A DNA stretch of 26,111 nt, from the NCBI GenBank assembly GCA_946886855.1, contig CAMPJJ010000081.1, positions 1-26,111 on the forward strand. Direction: 5' to 3'. The position numbers and the translations under genes are program-made. Positions 11,329 to 20,079 of the stretch are shown here, one piece after another (positions within the stretch are counted from its first letter, which is position 1; the number at the start of each line of letters is the position of its first letter). Origin of the DNA: an uncultured Roseateles sp. (GTDB lineage Bacteria > Pseudomonadota > Gammaproteobacteria > Burkholderiales > Burkholderiaceae). A model generated the notes under the pieces. It had not been told where the DNA came from. It searched no databases and saw only the letters and a program-made list of their open reading frames with translations.

Positions 11329-12624
11329 ATGGTCCCTCACCTCATCACCGCCCTGACCGGGCCCATCAATGAACTGGAGCAGCGCGTGCTCGAGTCGATG
11401 CCGGCGATCGAACGCTGGTTCCGGCTCGAGTGGATGGAGCACACGCCCCCGTTCTACACCTCGGTGGACCTGCGCAACGCCGGCTTCAAGCTGGCGCCGG
11501 TGGACACCAACCTGTTCCCGGGCGGCTTCAACAACCTGACGCCCGAGATGCTGCCGCTGGCCGTGCAGGCGGCGATGGCGGCGATCGAGAAGATCTGCCC
11601 CGAGGCCAAGAACCTGCTGCTGGTCCCGGAAGCCAAGAACCGCGGCAGCTTCTACCTGTCCAACCTGGCGACGCTGGTCCGCATCTTCTCGATGGCGGGA
11701 CTGAACGTGCGGCTGGGCTCGCTGGACGAGTCGGTCAAGGAACCGACGACGGTGGCGCTGCCGGACGGCAACTCGCTGACGCTGGAGCCGCTGATCCGCC
11801 AGCGCTCGCGGCTGATGCTCAAGGACTTCGATCCCTGCACCATCCTGCTGAACGACGACCTGTCGGCCGGCACCCCGGACGTGCTGAAGCACCTGCACGA
11901 GCAGTACCTGCTGCCGCCGCTGCATGCCGGCTGGGCGCAGCGACGCAAGAGCCAGCACTTCCGCGCCTACGAGGAAGTATCCAAGAAATTCGCCAAGCTG
12001 CTGGGCATGGACCCGTGGCTGATCTATCCGCACTCGGTGGCGGTGGACGGGCTGGACTTCGCGACCGGCGCCGGGCTGGACGCGCTGCAGGCGCAGGTCG
12101 ACGCGACGCTGACGCGCACGCGCCGCAAGTACAAGGAATACGGCATCCAGGAGAAGCCCTTCGTCGTCGTCAAGCCGGACGCCGGCACGCACGGCCTGGG
12201 CGTGATGACCATCCGCGACGCCAAGGACCTGGACGTGCTGGCGATCAAGGCGCGCGACAAGCTGGCGAAGCTGCAAGGCGTGCCCGCGCTGTCGCAGGTG
12301 CTGGTGCAGGAAGGCGTCGTGACGCACGAGCGCATGCACGAGGCGGTCGCCGAGCCGGTCGTCTACATGATGGACCGTTACGTCGTCGGCGGCTTCTACC
12401 GCGTGCACGCCGACCGCGCCGAGGACGAGAACCTCAACGCGCCGGGATCGAGCTTCGTGCCGCTGGCGTTCGCGCATTCGTCGCACCTGCCTGCGCCCGG
12501 CGAGAAGCCCGGCGTCAGCGCGCCCAACCGCTTCTACATGTACGGCGTGATCGGCCGCCTCGCGATGCTCGCGGCCAGCTACGAGCTGGAGACGACCGAT
12601 CCGGATGCCGAGGATTACGCCTGA
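11329..12624 (+). CDS. gshA: Glutamate-cysteine ligase, proteobacterial 'ferrooxidans' type
   Basis: Catalyses the first step of glutathione synthesis, ATP-dependent joining of L-glutamate and L-cysteine. The 431-residue protein fits the PF08886/TIGR02049-type GshA found in many beta- and gammaproteobacteria, which is unrelated in length and sequence to E. coli GshA. Recognisable blocks are PFYTSVDLRNAGFKLAPVDTNLFPGGFNNL near residue 40, NLLLVPEAKNRGSFYLSNL, DLSAGTPDVLKHL, and the nucleotide-binding-like FVVVKPDAGTHGLGVMTIRDAKDL. I chose the ATG at 11329, not the GTG at 11272: the longer form adds a Pro/Arg-rich stretch and would overlap the -10 element. There is no Shine-Dalgarno. The stop codon opens a 10-bp tandem array. 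The upstream oxoprolinase cassette and downstream gshB give a glutathione context. Confidence 0.93.
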   Translation: MVPHLITALTGPINELEQRVLESMPAIERWFRLEWMEHTPPFYTSVDLRNAGFKLAPVDTNLFPGGFNNLTPEMLPLAVQAAMAAIEKICPEAKNLLLVPEAKNRGSFYLSNLATLVRIFSMAGLNVRLGSLDESVKEPTTVALPDGNSLTLEPLIRQRSRLMLKDFDPCTILLNDDLSAGTPDVLKHLHEQYLLPPLHAGWAQRRKSQHFRAYEEVSKKFAKLLGMDPWLIYPHSVAVDGLDFATGAGLDALQAQVDATLTRTRRKYKEYGIQEKPFVVVKPDAGTHGLGVMTIRDAKDLDVLAIKARDKLAKLQGVPALSQVLVQEGVVTHERMHEAVAEPVVYMMDRYVVGGFYRVHADRAEDENLNAPGSSFVPLAFAHSSHLPAPGEKPGVSAPNRFYMYGVIGRLAMLAASYELETTDPDAEDYA

Positions 12625-12665
12625 CGTCGCCTCATGTCGCCTGACGTCGCCTGACGTCGCCTGAC
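12621..12665. repeat. 10-bp tandem array starting at the gshA stop codon
   Basis: Four units in exact 10-base register, CTGACGTCGC, CTCATGTCGC, CTGACGTCGC, CTGACGTCGC, plus a partial fifth (CTGAC). The first unit contains the gshA stop (12622-12624). The remaining spacer to the convergent lysR stop at 12773 shows no clear terminator. Confidence 0.9.
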
Positions 12666-12772
12666 CGCGGCGAAACGCCCGGCCCCTGCGCGAGGGCAGC
12701 GGGACGGACGCCGGCGGTCTGGTGCTCGTGACCGCCTGATGCGCCCCAGGCGGCGCTGCCACGCTCTGCGGG

Positions 12773-13735
12773 TCAGGTCTTGCCGCCGCCGGGGCAGGCC
12801 ACCTCCAGCAGCAGCTGCCTGAAGCGCTCCACCGCCTCGACCTGCGCCTCGGGCAGGTGCCAGACGCTCATCGGTCCGAGGCCGAGGTCCACCGCGTGCG
12901 GCAGGATCACGACCACGCCCTGCTTGGCGGCGGCCATCGCCATGTCGTGCGGCATCACGGCCACCAGCGGCATCTCCCGCATCAGACCCAGCGCCAGCAT
13001 CGCGTCCCCGCACTCGATCAGGTCGGTCGGCGGGGCGAGGTCCATCTCCTGCCAGAGCCGGTCCATCAGCATCCGCGTGCGCGTGCCCGGCAGCTGCCAG
13101 AGCCAGCGCTGCTGGCTCAGCACTTCCCAGCTCAGCTTGGGCGTGCGCGCCAGCGGGTGATGCGCGCTCATCGTCAGCACCTCGGGCTGCGCCAGCAGCG
13201 ACACGCGGGCCAGCCCCAGCGGCTCGTCCTGCGGCATCGCGCGCGCGACGACCAGGTCCAGCGTGCCCGCCTGCAGCTCCGCGAACAGCGAGCGCAGCGC
13301 ATGCGTGCGCACGCTCAGCGTCACGCCCGGGTTCTCGCGCTTCATCGCCGTGATGGCCACCGGCAGCAAGCGTGCGAGCGATGCGTTGGTCGCCCCGATG
13401 CGCACCTCGCCGGACGCGCCGCGCACCATCGTGGCGACGTCGCCCGCGGCGCGCTGCAGGTCGGCATCGAGCTTGCGCGCCAGCGCCAGCAGACGGCGTC
13501 CCAGCGGCGTGGGTTGCATGTTGCGTCCGCGCCGCAGGAACAGGGTTTGTCCCAGCCCCTGCTCGAGTTCCGCCAGCGTCTTGCTGACCGCGGGCTGCGT
13601 CACATGCAGCTGATCGGCGGCAGCACTGATGTTGCCTGTGTCGTTGAGGGCCAGCAGCACCCGCGCGTGGCGCAGCGACATGCGTCGGATGACGAAGTGT
13701 TCCGCAGCTTCGGGGGACGTCGATGACGCATTCAT
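12773..13735 (-). CDS. LysR-family regulator divergent from a TonB receptor
   Basis: Transcription regulator of about 320 residues. The helix-turn-helix reads RRMSLRHARVLLALNDTGNI, then SAAADQLHVTQPAVSKTLAELEQGLGQTLFLRRGRNMQPTPLGRRLL (about residues 17-85). The effector domain follows with EVRIGATNASLARLLPVAI. The SLRH / AVSKTLAELE pattern is like the PcaQ/GbpR branch, but I would not name it. I prefer the ATG at 13735; an in-frame TTG at 13741 is possible, and neither has a Shine-Dalgarno. The gene converges on gshA and diverges from the receptor gene with a 115-bp shared promoter region, so it probably regulates the receptor and itself. Confidence 0.88.
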   Translation of the reverse strand: MNASSTSPEAAEHFVIRRMSLRHARVLLALNDTGNISAAADQLHVTQPAVSKTLAELEQGLGQTLFLRRGRNMQPTPLGRRLLALARKLDADLQRAAGDVATMVRGASGEVRIGATNASLARLLPVAITAMKRENPGVTLSVRTHALRSLFAELQAGTLDLVVARAMPQDEPLGLARVSLLAQPEVLTMSAHHPLARTPKLSWEVLSQQRWLWQLPGTRTRMLMDRLWQEMDLAPPTDLIECGDAMLALGLMREMPLVAVMPHDMAMAAAKQGVVVILPHAVDLGLGPMSVWHLPEAQVEAVERFRQLLLEVACPGGGKT

Positions 13736-13739
13736 AACC

Positions 13740-13769
13740 AAAGTTTCACAAGTCCATCACAAAGCTTCA
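13740..13769. promoter_or_regulatory. Direct-repeat operator candidate between lysR and the TonB receptor
   Basis: AAAGTTTCA (13740-13748) and AAAGCTTCA (13761-13769) match at 8 of 9 bases and are spaced 21 bp, two helical turns. They lie in the divergent spacer next to the lysR start, in an unusually AT-rich stretch. A LysR tetramer could contact both, but this is inferred from geometry. Confidence 0.45.
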
Positions 13770-13850
13770 TGGCTCGAAAGACACGCCTCCTTAACGTGAG
13801 CAGGTCTCTCCCCAGTTCTCCCCGCGTCACGTCACAGGAGCCTTCTTTCC

Positions 13851-16800
13851 ATGGTCCGTCGAATTTCCCGCCCGCAGCGCCTGCGGTCCCTGCAGCCCGC
13901 GCAACTCGCGGTCGCCGTCGCCCTCGCGCTCGCCAGCCAGGCCCACGCCCAGCAGGCGGCCACCGCGGCCGCCGCGCCCGCCTCGGCGCCGGCCGCTGCC
14001 GCCGATGACTCGAAGAAGCTGGAGCGGGTGGAGATCACCGGCACGCTGATCAAGCGCACCGACAAGGAAACGCCATCGGTCGTTCAAAGTATCACGCGCG
14101 AGGACATCCGCAACTCCGGATATGCCAACGTCGAGGAACTCTTGCGTGCGAACTCCGCTGTCGACCTCGGCTCGATCGGCGACGGTGCGGCGTCGGGCTT
14201 CGTCGGCGGCGTGTCGACGATCTCGCTGCGCGGCTTCGGCTCGCAGGGGACGCTGATCCTGATCAACGGCCGGCGCACCGCGCCGGTCGCGGCGGTGGAC
14301 GTGAACTTCGGCCGCGGCACGATGATCAACGTCAACACCATCCCCAAGGAGGCGATCGAGCGCATCGACATCCTGAAGGACGGCGCCTCGGCGATGTACG
14401 GCTCGGACGCGATGGCCGGCGTCGTCAACTACATCCTGCGCAAGGACTACCAGGGCATCGAGGGCAGCGCCTCCTACGGCGCCAACGACAAGGGCGTCGG
14501 CGCGACGAAGAACGGCGCGATCACCTTCGGCTTCGGCAACCTGGACACGCAGCGCTTCAACGTCTTCGGCGGCCTGGAGGTCTCCAAGCGCGACAGCGTC
14601 ATGGCCAACGAGCTGAAGGACCGCGGCAATCTCGCGCTGCAGAACCAGTACCTGACGTCCAACGGCTCGCTGGCGCGCTTCACGCCGGATTCGTCGGGGT
14701 CGTTCTACGGCAACTACTACAAGCTGCCGACGAGCCTGAGCGGCTCCACCACGATCGGCGGCATCAGCGTCGCCAACAACAGCCTGTCGGGCACCAACTA
14801 CCTGGGCACGCTGGCGGGCTGCCCGGCGGACCGCACCGTCGGCCAGGGCGTGCCGAACCGGCCCGCGGGCTTCCTGCCCACGACGGGCTCGCTGCCCACG
14901 GGCCTGTGCCGCTTCAGCCTCGACGACGCGGACGAGCTGATCGCCAAGCAGGACCGCCAGAGCGGCATGGTGCGCGGCACCTTCGCGATCAACAACGACC
15001 TGACCGCGTATGCCGACCTGATGTACGCCAAGACCAAGACGACGGAGCAGCGCGTGCCGTACGCGCTGACGACCTCGCTGGTCACCGCGGGCAACCCGGT
15101 CGCGACGACCTGGCCCAAGCTGGACGGCAGCTTCCTGCGCCAGAACGCGATCATCCTGCCCGTCGGCCACCCGGACAACCCGACCAACGGCACGGCCAAC
15201 TCGCAGGCGGTGCAGCTGATCTACCGCTTCGAGGACCTGCCCACCGGCGACATCAACATCCTGCGCTCCACGCGCCTGACCGCGGGCCTGGAAGGCACGG
15301 CCTTCGGCTGGGACTTCGACACCGCGATCCTGGTCAGCCAGAACAACAACGAGCGCTTCCAGGAGGGCCGCGTGCGCAGCTCGCTGCTGAACGCGGCGAT
15401 CGCCAACGGCAGCTACCGCTTCGGCAAGCCCAATTCGCAGGAGGCGATCAACAGCGTGTCGTCGACCGCGTACAACGAGGGCAAGTCGCAGCTCGTGTCC
15501 TGGGACGTGCGCGGCAGCCGCGAGCTGTTCCAGCTGCCCGGCGGGCCGGCCGCGATCGCGATCGGCACGGAGCTGCGCAAGGAGAAGCTGGACGCCATCC
15601 CCGACGACGTCTACAGCACCGGCGACTACATCGGCCTGGTGGCCAACGGCGCTTCCGGCAGCCGCAAGTCGTATGCCGCGTTCACCGAGCTGAGCCTGCC
15701 CGTGGTCAAGCAGCTCGAGCTGCAGGCCGCGGCGCGCTACGAGCACTACGACGACTTCGGCAACAGCACCACCGGCAAGGCCGGCTTCAAGTGGACGGCG
15801 CTGCCGTCGCTGATGGTGTTCCGCGGCACGGCGGCGACGGGCTTCCGCGCGCCGGCGATCTCGCAGATCGGCAACTCCTTCGCGCTGTCCTTCCACAGCT
15901 TCCAGGAGCGCCGCGTCTTCGACAGCCTGCGCTGCGACACCACCAACCCGAACGCCCCGGTCAGCAAGGCGCCGGTGTCGGTGAACCGGGACTGCAACGT
16001 GCTGGGCTTCAGCGCGGTGCCCTCGGGCACGACCAACCCGGGCAGCATCCCGACGGTGATCAGCGCCAACCCGAACCTGGAGCCGGAGAAGTCCAATTCG
16101 TTCACCGCCGGCATGATCTTCACGCCGAGCAAGTACGCCGACCTGGCGATCGACGGCTGGTACTTCCACCGCAAGAACGAGATCCGATCGCAGCGCGGCG
16201 TGGACATCATGGACGACTACAACGCCAACCCCGGCTCGGGGAACGTCCAGGTCGTGCGCGATCCCAATCCGGAGACCTGGCTGCCGGGCGTGGCCAACAG
16301 CGGCCCGATCATCATGCTGGTGCGCCAGTACGGCAACAACGAGTGGACCAAGACCTCGGGCGTGGACTACGACCTGAACGTCCGGCTGCCGGCGATGGCG
16401 TGGGGCAAGTTCAGCATGAACGTCAACGGCACCTACACGGCGCGCTACGACCAGCTCGTGGTGAAGGGCCAGGCGGTGCAGCACCAGGTCGGCACGACCA
16501 CGTCGGACATCTCCAAGACCCGCGCCAGCGCGACCTTCAAGTGGGACACCGACCGGGCGCGCGGCTGGATCCGCTTCAACCACGCCGATCCGCTGTCGAG
16601 CACGGTGTGCAGCTCGCTGACCGCGGCGCAGCGGGCCTTCCTGGGCAACCTCAACCGCTGCCGCGTGGGACGTGACCGCACGATCGACCTGGGCGCTTCG
16701 TACAGCGGCTTCAAGGGCCTGACCCTGGCGGCCAGCGTCATGAACGTGACCAACGACTACGACCGCGCCAACGGCATCCCGACGGTGTTCAGCTACTACG

Positions 16801-16865
16801 ACAGCGGCGCGTCCAACGTGCTGGGCCGCCGCTTCAACCTGAGCGCGAGCTACGTGTTCCAGTGA
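13851..16865 (+). CDS. TonB-dependent outer-membrane receptor, 1004 aa
   Basis: Outer-membrane active importer driven by TonB. The signal peptide ends near residue 33 (SQAHA-QQ), followed by an Ala/Pro-rich spacer and a TonB-box-like segment ERVEITGTLIKR. The plug domain (about 65-190) has VQSITREDIRNSGYANVEELL, LRGFGSQGTLILINGRR, the characteristic IERIDILKDGASAMYGSDAMAGVVNYILRK, and the barrel occupies the rest. The ligand is unknown; the insert-rich barrel resembles receptors often linked to peptides, polyphenols or sugars as well as siderophores. AGGAG (13836-13840) supports the ATG. A small oddity is the terminal YVFQ, which puts Gln after the usual last Phe. It is controlled, I infer, by the divergent LysR gene. 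No partner transporter or enzyme for the ligand is adjacent. Confidence 0.93.
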   Translation: MVRRISRPQRLRSLQPAQLAVAVALALASQAHAQQAATAAAAPASAPAAAADDSKKLERVEITGTLIKRTDKETPSVVQSITREDIRNSGYANVEELLRANSAVDLGSIGDGAASGFVGGVSTISLRGFGSQGTLILINGRRTAPVAAVDVNFGRGTMINVNTIPKEAIERIDILKDGASAMYGSDAMAGVVNYILRKDYQGIEGSASYGANDKGVGATKNGAITFGFGNLDTQRFNVFGGLEVSKRDSVMANELKDRGNLALQNQYLTSNGSLARFTPDSSGSFYGNYYKLPTSLSGSTTIGGISVANNSLSGTNYLGTLAGCPADRTVGQGVPNRPAGFLPTTGSLPTGLCRFSLDDADELIAKQDRQSGMVRGTFAINNDLTAYADLMYAKTKTTEQRVPYALTTSLVTAGNPVATTWPKLDGSFLRQNAIILPVGHPDNPTNGTANSQAVQLIYRFEDLPTGDINILRSTRLTAGLEGTAFGWDFDTAILVSQNNNERFQEGRVRSSLLNAAIANGSYRFGKPNSQEAINSVSSTAYNEGKSQLVSWDVRGSRELFQLPGGPAAIAIGTELRKEKLDAIPDDVYSTGDYIGLVANGASGSRKSYAAFTELSLPVVKQLELQAAARYEHYDDFGNSTTGKAGFKWTALPSLMVFRGTAATGFRAPAISQIGNSFALSFHSFQERRVFDSLRCDTTNPNAPVSKAPVSVNRDCNVLGFSAVPSGTTNPGSIPTVISANPNLEPEKSNSFTAGMIFTPSKYADLAIDGWYFHRKNEIRSQRGVDIMDDYNANPGSGNVQVVRDPNPETWLPGVANSGPIIMLVRQYGNNEWTKTSGVDYDLNVRLPAMAWGKFSMNVNGTYTARYDQLVVKGQAVQHQVGTTTSDISKTRASATFKWDTDRARGWIRFNHADPLSSTVCSSLTAAQRAFLGNLNRCRVGRDRTIDLGASYSGFKGLTLAASVMNVTNDYDRANGIPTVFSYYDSGASNVLGRRFNLSASYVFQ

Positions 16866-16869
16866 TCGC

Positions 16870-16911
16870 CGTCAACCCCCGCCCCCGCAGCGGCGGCGGG
16901 GGGCATTGACG
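16870..16911 (+). terminator. Long hairpin after the TonB receptor (terminator-like)
   Basis: CGTCAACCCCCGCC (16870-16883) can pair with GGCGGGGG (16895-16902) and TTGACG (16906-16911), with a 3-nt bulge. It is GC-rich and follows the stop by a few bases but lacks a T-tract, so it may act with Rho or protect the 3' end. Its right arm also contains the TTGACG that could be the kup -35. Confidence 0.5.
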
Positions 16912-16936
16912 CACTGCACAACGGAAGGCAGACAAT
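16906..16936 (+). promoter_or_regulatory. Possible sigma-70 promoter of the kup operon
   Basis: TTGACG (16906-16911) and GACAAT (16931-16936) are separated by 19 bp. The hexamers are good for such GC-rich DNA but the spacer is long. Transcription would start near 16943, about 39 bases before the kup GTG and just before the next hairpin. Confidence 0.45.
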
Positions 16937-16952
16937 AGGCGCTTTCGACTTC

Positions 16953-16973
16953 CGGCAGCCCGGGCGGCTGCCG
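16953..16973 (+). promoter_or_regulatory. 5'-leader hairpin just before the kup start codon
   Basis: CGGCAGCC (16953-16960), CGGGC, GGCTGCCG (16966-16973): a perfect 8-bp stem ending 8 bases before the GTG, followed by CGACTTTT. It fills the place where a Shine-Dalgarno would lie. It may control kup translation or act as a leader attenuator. Confidence 0.5.
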
Positions 16974-16981
16974 CGACTTTT

Positions 16982-18865
16982 GTGAGTTCACACCACGCGC
17001 CCCGTACGCCGGCCGCCCTGGCCGGCCTGACCATCGGCGCCCTCGGTGTCGTCTACGGCGACATCGGCACCAGTCCCCTCTATGCGCTGAAGGAAGTCTT
17101 CCACGGCGCGCACGTCCCCATGACGCACGACAACATCCTCGGGGTGCTGTCGCTGCTGTTCTGGACCATGACCATCGTGGTCTCCTTCAAGTACGTGCTG
17201 CTGATCCTGCGCGCCGACAACAACGGCGAAGGCGGCCTGATCGCCATGCTGGCGCTGGCCACCACGGCCGTGCGCGAGAAGCCGCCGCTGCGGCGCGGGC
17301 TGATGCTGGTGGGGCTGTTCGGCACCGCGATCTTCTTCGGCGACGCGGTGATCACGCCGGCGATGACGGTGCTCTCGGCCGTCGAGGGCATCGAGGTCTA
17401 CGCGCCGCAGTACCACGACGCGGTCGTGCCGATCTCGCTGGTCGTGATCGCGGGGCTGTTCGCGGTGCAGCGTTTCGGCACCGGCGGCGTGGGCAAGGCC
17501 TTCGGGCCGGTGATGCTGGTGTGGTTCACCTCGCTGGCGCTGCTGGGCATTCCGAAGATCGTCGGCAATCCGCACGTGCTGCAGGCGATCAACCCGATGT
17601 GGGCGATCGACTTCTGCACGCATTACGGCTGGATCGCCTTCGTCGCGCTGGGCGCGGTGGTGCTGGTGGTGACCGGCGGCGAGGCGCTCTACGCCGACCT
17701 GGGTCACTTCGGCAAGCAGCCGATCCGCATCGCCTGGTACAGCTTCGTGATGCCGGCGCTGACGCTGAACTACTTCGGCCAGGGCGCGCTGCTGCTGGAC
17801 AACCCGGAGGCGATCAAGAACCCGTTCTTCCTGCTCGCGCCGGGCTGGGCGGAGATCCCGCTCTTCATCCTGGCGACGCTGGCGGCGATCGTGGCCTCGC
17901 AGGCGCTGATCACGGCGGCGTTCTCGGTGACCAAGCAGGCGGTGCAGCTGGGCCTGCTGCCGCGCATGCGCATCGTGCACACCTCGGTGCGCGACATCGG
18001 CCAGATCTACGTGCCCTTCGTCAACTGGGGGCTGTTCGCCTTCGTCGTCGTGGCGGTGGCCTTCTTCGAGTCGTCGAGCAAGCTGGCGGGCGCCTACGGC
18101 GTCGCGGTGACCATCGACATGACCATCACCACGGTGATGACCTTCTTCGTGATCCGCTTCGGCTGGCGTTATCCGCTGTGGCTGTGCGTGCTCGCGACCG
18201 GGGCGTTCTTCGTCATCGATGCGACCTTCCTGGCGTCCAACCTGCTCAAGGTGGCGCACGGCGGCTGGTTCCCGCTGCTGATCGGCTTCGGCATGTTCAC
18301 GCTGATGCTGACCTGGAAGCAGGGCCGCCGGCTGCTGTCGGACAAGCTGCGCGAGGACGCGATCGACCTGAAGAGCTTCCTCGAGGCGGTGTTCATCAAC
18401 CCGCCGACGCGGGTGCAGGGCACGGCGGTGTTCCTGTCGGCGGAGGTGGGCGTGACGCCCAACGCGCTGCTGCACAACCTCAAGCACAACAAGGTGCTGC
18501 ACGAGCAGAACCTGTTCGTCAGCGTCAAGCATCACGAGGTGCCGTGGATCGGCTTCGAGAAACGCGTCGAGGTGGAGAGCCTGGACAACGACTGCTGGCA
18601 GGTCAACCTGCACTTCGGCTTCAAGAACGAGCCGGACGTGCCGGATGCGCTCAAGCTGCTGGAGCATCGCGGCGTGCACCTGGACGAGATGGAGACCAGC
18701 TATTTCCTGTCGCGGGACATCGTGATCCCGACCATCGGGTCGGGCATGGCGCTGTGGCGGGAGAAGCTCTTCGCGAGCATGCACCGCAACGCGGGGGCGG
18801 CGGCGGACTTCCTGCACCTGCCGACGAACCGGATCGTGGAGCTGGGGTCGAAGGTCGAGATCTGA
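16982..18865 (+). CDS. kup: Low-affinity potassium transporter Kup
   Basis: Inner-membrane K+:H+ symporter of the KUP/HAK/KT family, 627 residues, the usual length (about 622 in E. coli). The family start is clear, [28 protein letters not shown] (about residues 13-40), followed by [15 protein letters not shown] and [20 protein letters not shown]. About twelve spans run to residue 450. A cytoplasmic C-terminal domain follows with [14 protein letters not shown] and ETSYFLSRD, ending in [10 protein letters not shown]. The start is a GTG with no Shine-Dalgarno, preceded by a hairpin; no other start fits the conserved N-terminus. It is the first gene of a five-gene run with gshB and fghA. Potassium transport and glutathione are linked elsewhere through GSH-gated Kef efflux, but no kef gene is present here. 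Confidence 0.96.
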   Translation: MSSHHAPRTPAALAGLTIGALGVVYGDIGTSPLYALKEVFHGAHVPMTHDNILGVLSLLFWTMTIVVSFKYVLLILRADNNGEGGLIAMLALATTAVREKPPLRRGLMLVGLFGTAIFFGDAVITPAMTVLSAVEGIEVYAPQYHDAVVPISLVVIAGLFAVQRFGTGGVGKAFGPVMLVWFTSLALLGIPKIVGNPHVLQAINPMWAIDFCTHYGWIAFVALGAVVLVVTGGEALYADLGHFGKQPIRIAWYSFVMPALTLNYFGQGALLLDNPEAIKNPFFLLAPGWAEIPLFILATLAAIVASQALITAAFSVTKQAVQLGLLPRMRIVHTSVRDIGQIYVPFVNWGLFAFVVVAVAFFESSSKLAGAYGVAVTIDMTITTVMTFFVIRFGWRYPLWLCVLATGAFFVIDATFLASNLLKVAHGGWFPLLIGFGMFTLMLTWKQGRRLLSDKLREDAIDLKSFLEAVFINPPTRVQGTAVFLSAEVGVTPNALLHNLKHNKVLHEQNLFVSVKHHEVPWIGFEKRVEVESLDNDCWQVNLHFGFKNEPDVPDALKLLEHRGVHLDEMETSYFLSRDIVIPTIGSGMALWREKLFASMHRNAGAAADFLHLPTNRIVELGSKVEI

Positions 18866-18878
18866 GCCGGGCGTCGTT

Positions 18879-20057
18879 ATGCTGGCGGGCATGAATCGCT
18901 GGCTGAAAGACCTGTCCCTGTCCGCCGTGGTCGCGGGCTTCGTCGCGGTGCTGGTGGGCTTCACCAGCTCGGTGGCGATCGTGTTCCAGGCCGCGCAGGC
19001 GCTCGGGGCGACGCCGGCCCAGACCAGTTCCTGGATCTGGGCGCTCGGGCTGGGCATGGGACTGACCAGCCTCGGTCTGTCGCTGTGGACCCGACAGCCG
19101 GTGCTGACCGCGTGGTCCACGCCCGGCGCGGCGCTGATCGCGGGCGTCTCCGGCATCTCGATGCCCGAAGCGGTCGGCGCCTTCATCGTCTGCGGCGCGC
19201 TGATCCTGATCGCCGGTGCGACGCGCTGGTTCGAACGGATCATGGACCGCATCCCCATCGCGATCGCCTCGGCGCTGCTGGCCGGCGTGCTGGCGCGCTT
19301 CGGGCTGGACGCGGTGCTGGCCACGAAGACCGCGCCGGCGATGGTGCTGACGATGGCGCTGACCTATGTGCTGGCGCGTCGCTTCCTGCCGCGTTATGCG
19401 ACGCCGCTGGTGCTGGTGGCCGGGGTCGCCGTCGCGGCCTCGCAGGGGCGGCTGCATCTGGAGGCCGTCGACTGGGGCTGGGCGACGCCGGTGTGGGTCA
19501 CGCCGTCGTTCTCCGTCACTGCGCTGGTCGGCGTGGCCCTGCCGCTGTTCCTGGTCACGATGGCCTCGCAGAACCTGCCCGGTGTCGCCGCGCAGCGGGC
19601 GTCGGGCTACCAGACGCCGGTGTCGGCGAGCATCGCCGCGACCGGTTTTGCCTCCATCGTCTTCGCGCCCTTCGGCGGCTACGCCTTCAACCTGGCGGCG
19701 ATCACCGCGGCGATCTGCATGGGGCGCGAAGCGCACGAGGATCCGGCGCGGCGCTACATGGCGTCGGCGATGGCGGGGGTGTTCTACCTCGTCATCGGCC
19801 TGGCGGGCGGCGCGGTCGTGGGCCTGCTGACGGCCTTTCCGCGGGAGCTGATCGCGGCCGTGGCCGGGCTGGCGCTGCTGGGCACGATCGCCGGCGGCCT
19901 GTCGGCCGCGCTGAAGGACGAGGCGCACCGCGACGCGGCCATCCTGACCTTCCTGGTGACGCTGTCGGGGCTGAGCCTGCTGGGCATCGGCTCGGCGTTC
20001 TGGGGCGTGGTCGCCGGTGCGGTTTCTCTTTTGGTGCAACACTTCCGGAATCGTTGA
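18879..20057 (+). CDS. benE: BenE-family (benzoate/H+ symporter-like) transporter
   Basis: Inner-membrane protein of 392 residues, the same size as E. coli YdcO, with about twelve hydrophobic spans. Family blocks include SAVVAGFVAVLVGFTSSVAIVFQAAQALGAT, WSTPGAALIA, IPIAIASALLAGVLARFGLD, PLFLVTMASQNLPG and FGGYAFNLAAITAAICMG. BenE proteins are named for benzoate uptake, but many members lie away from benzoate genes and their substrate is unproven; no benzoate pathway gene is seen nearby. The start may be the ATG at 18879 or at 18891 (MNRWLKDLS, which aligns better with the family); neither has a strong ribosome site. It lies 13 bases after kup and 22 before gshB, so it is probably co-transcribed. 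Confidence 0.88.
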   Translation: MLAGMNRWLKDLSLSAVVAGFVAVLVGFTSSVAIVFQAAQALGATPAQTSSWIWALGLGMGLTSLGLSLWTRQPVLTAWSTPGAALIAGVSGISMPEAVGAFIVCGALILIAGATRWFERIMDRIPIAIASALLAGVLARFGLDAVLATKTAPAMVLTMALTYVLARRFLPRYATPLVLVAGVAVAASQGRLHLEAVDWGWATPVWVTPSFSVTALVGVALPLFLVTMASQNLPGVAAQRASGYQTPVSASIAATGFASIVFAPFGGYAFNLAAITAAICMGREAHEDPARRYMASAMAGVFYLVIGLAGGAVVGLLTAFPRELIAAVAGLALLGTIAGGLSAALKDEAHRDAAILTFLVTLSGLSLLGIGSAFWGVVAGAVSLLVQHFRNR

Positions 20058-20079
20058 GACCCTGCCGAAAGCCTTGCCC

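Noticed and set aside
13827..16583. 918-residue minus-strand open frame opposite the TonB receptor
   Set aside because: Low-complexity Val/Arg/Asp/His translation, fully antisense to a receptor with all expected domains.
18866..20057. Benzoate degradation locus, from the BenE gene and the flavin monooxygenase
   Set aside because: The two genes are 4 kb apart in different transcription units, and no benzoate dioxygenase or catechol gene is present.
20017..20079. Upstream start for gshB inside the BenE gene
   Set aside because: The added residues are not part of the GshB fold; MKLLFVAD at 20080 is the conserved beginning.
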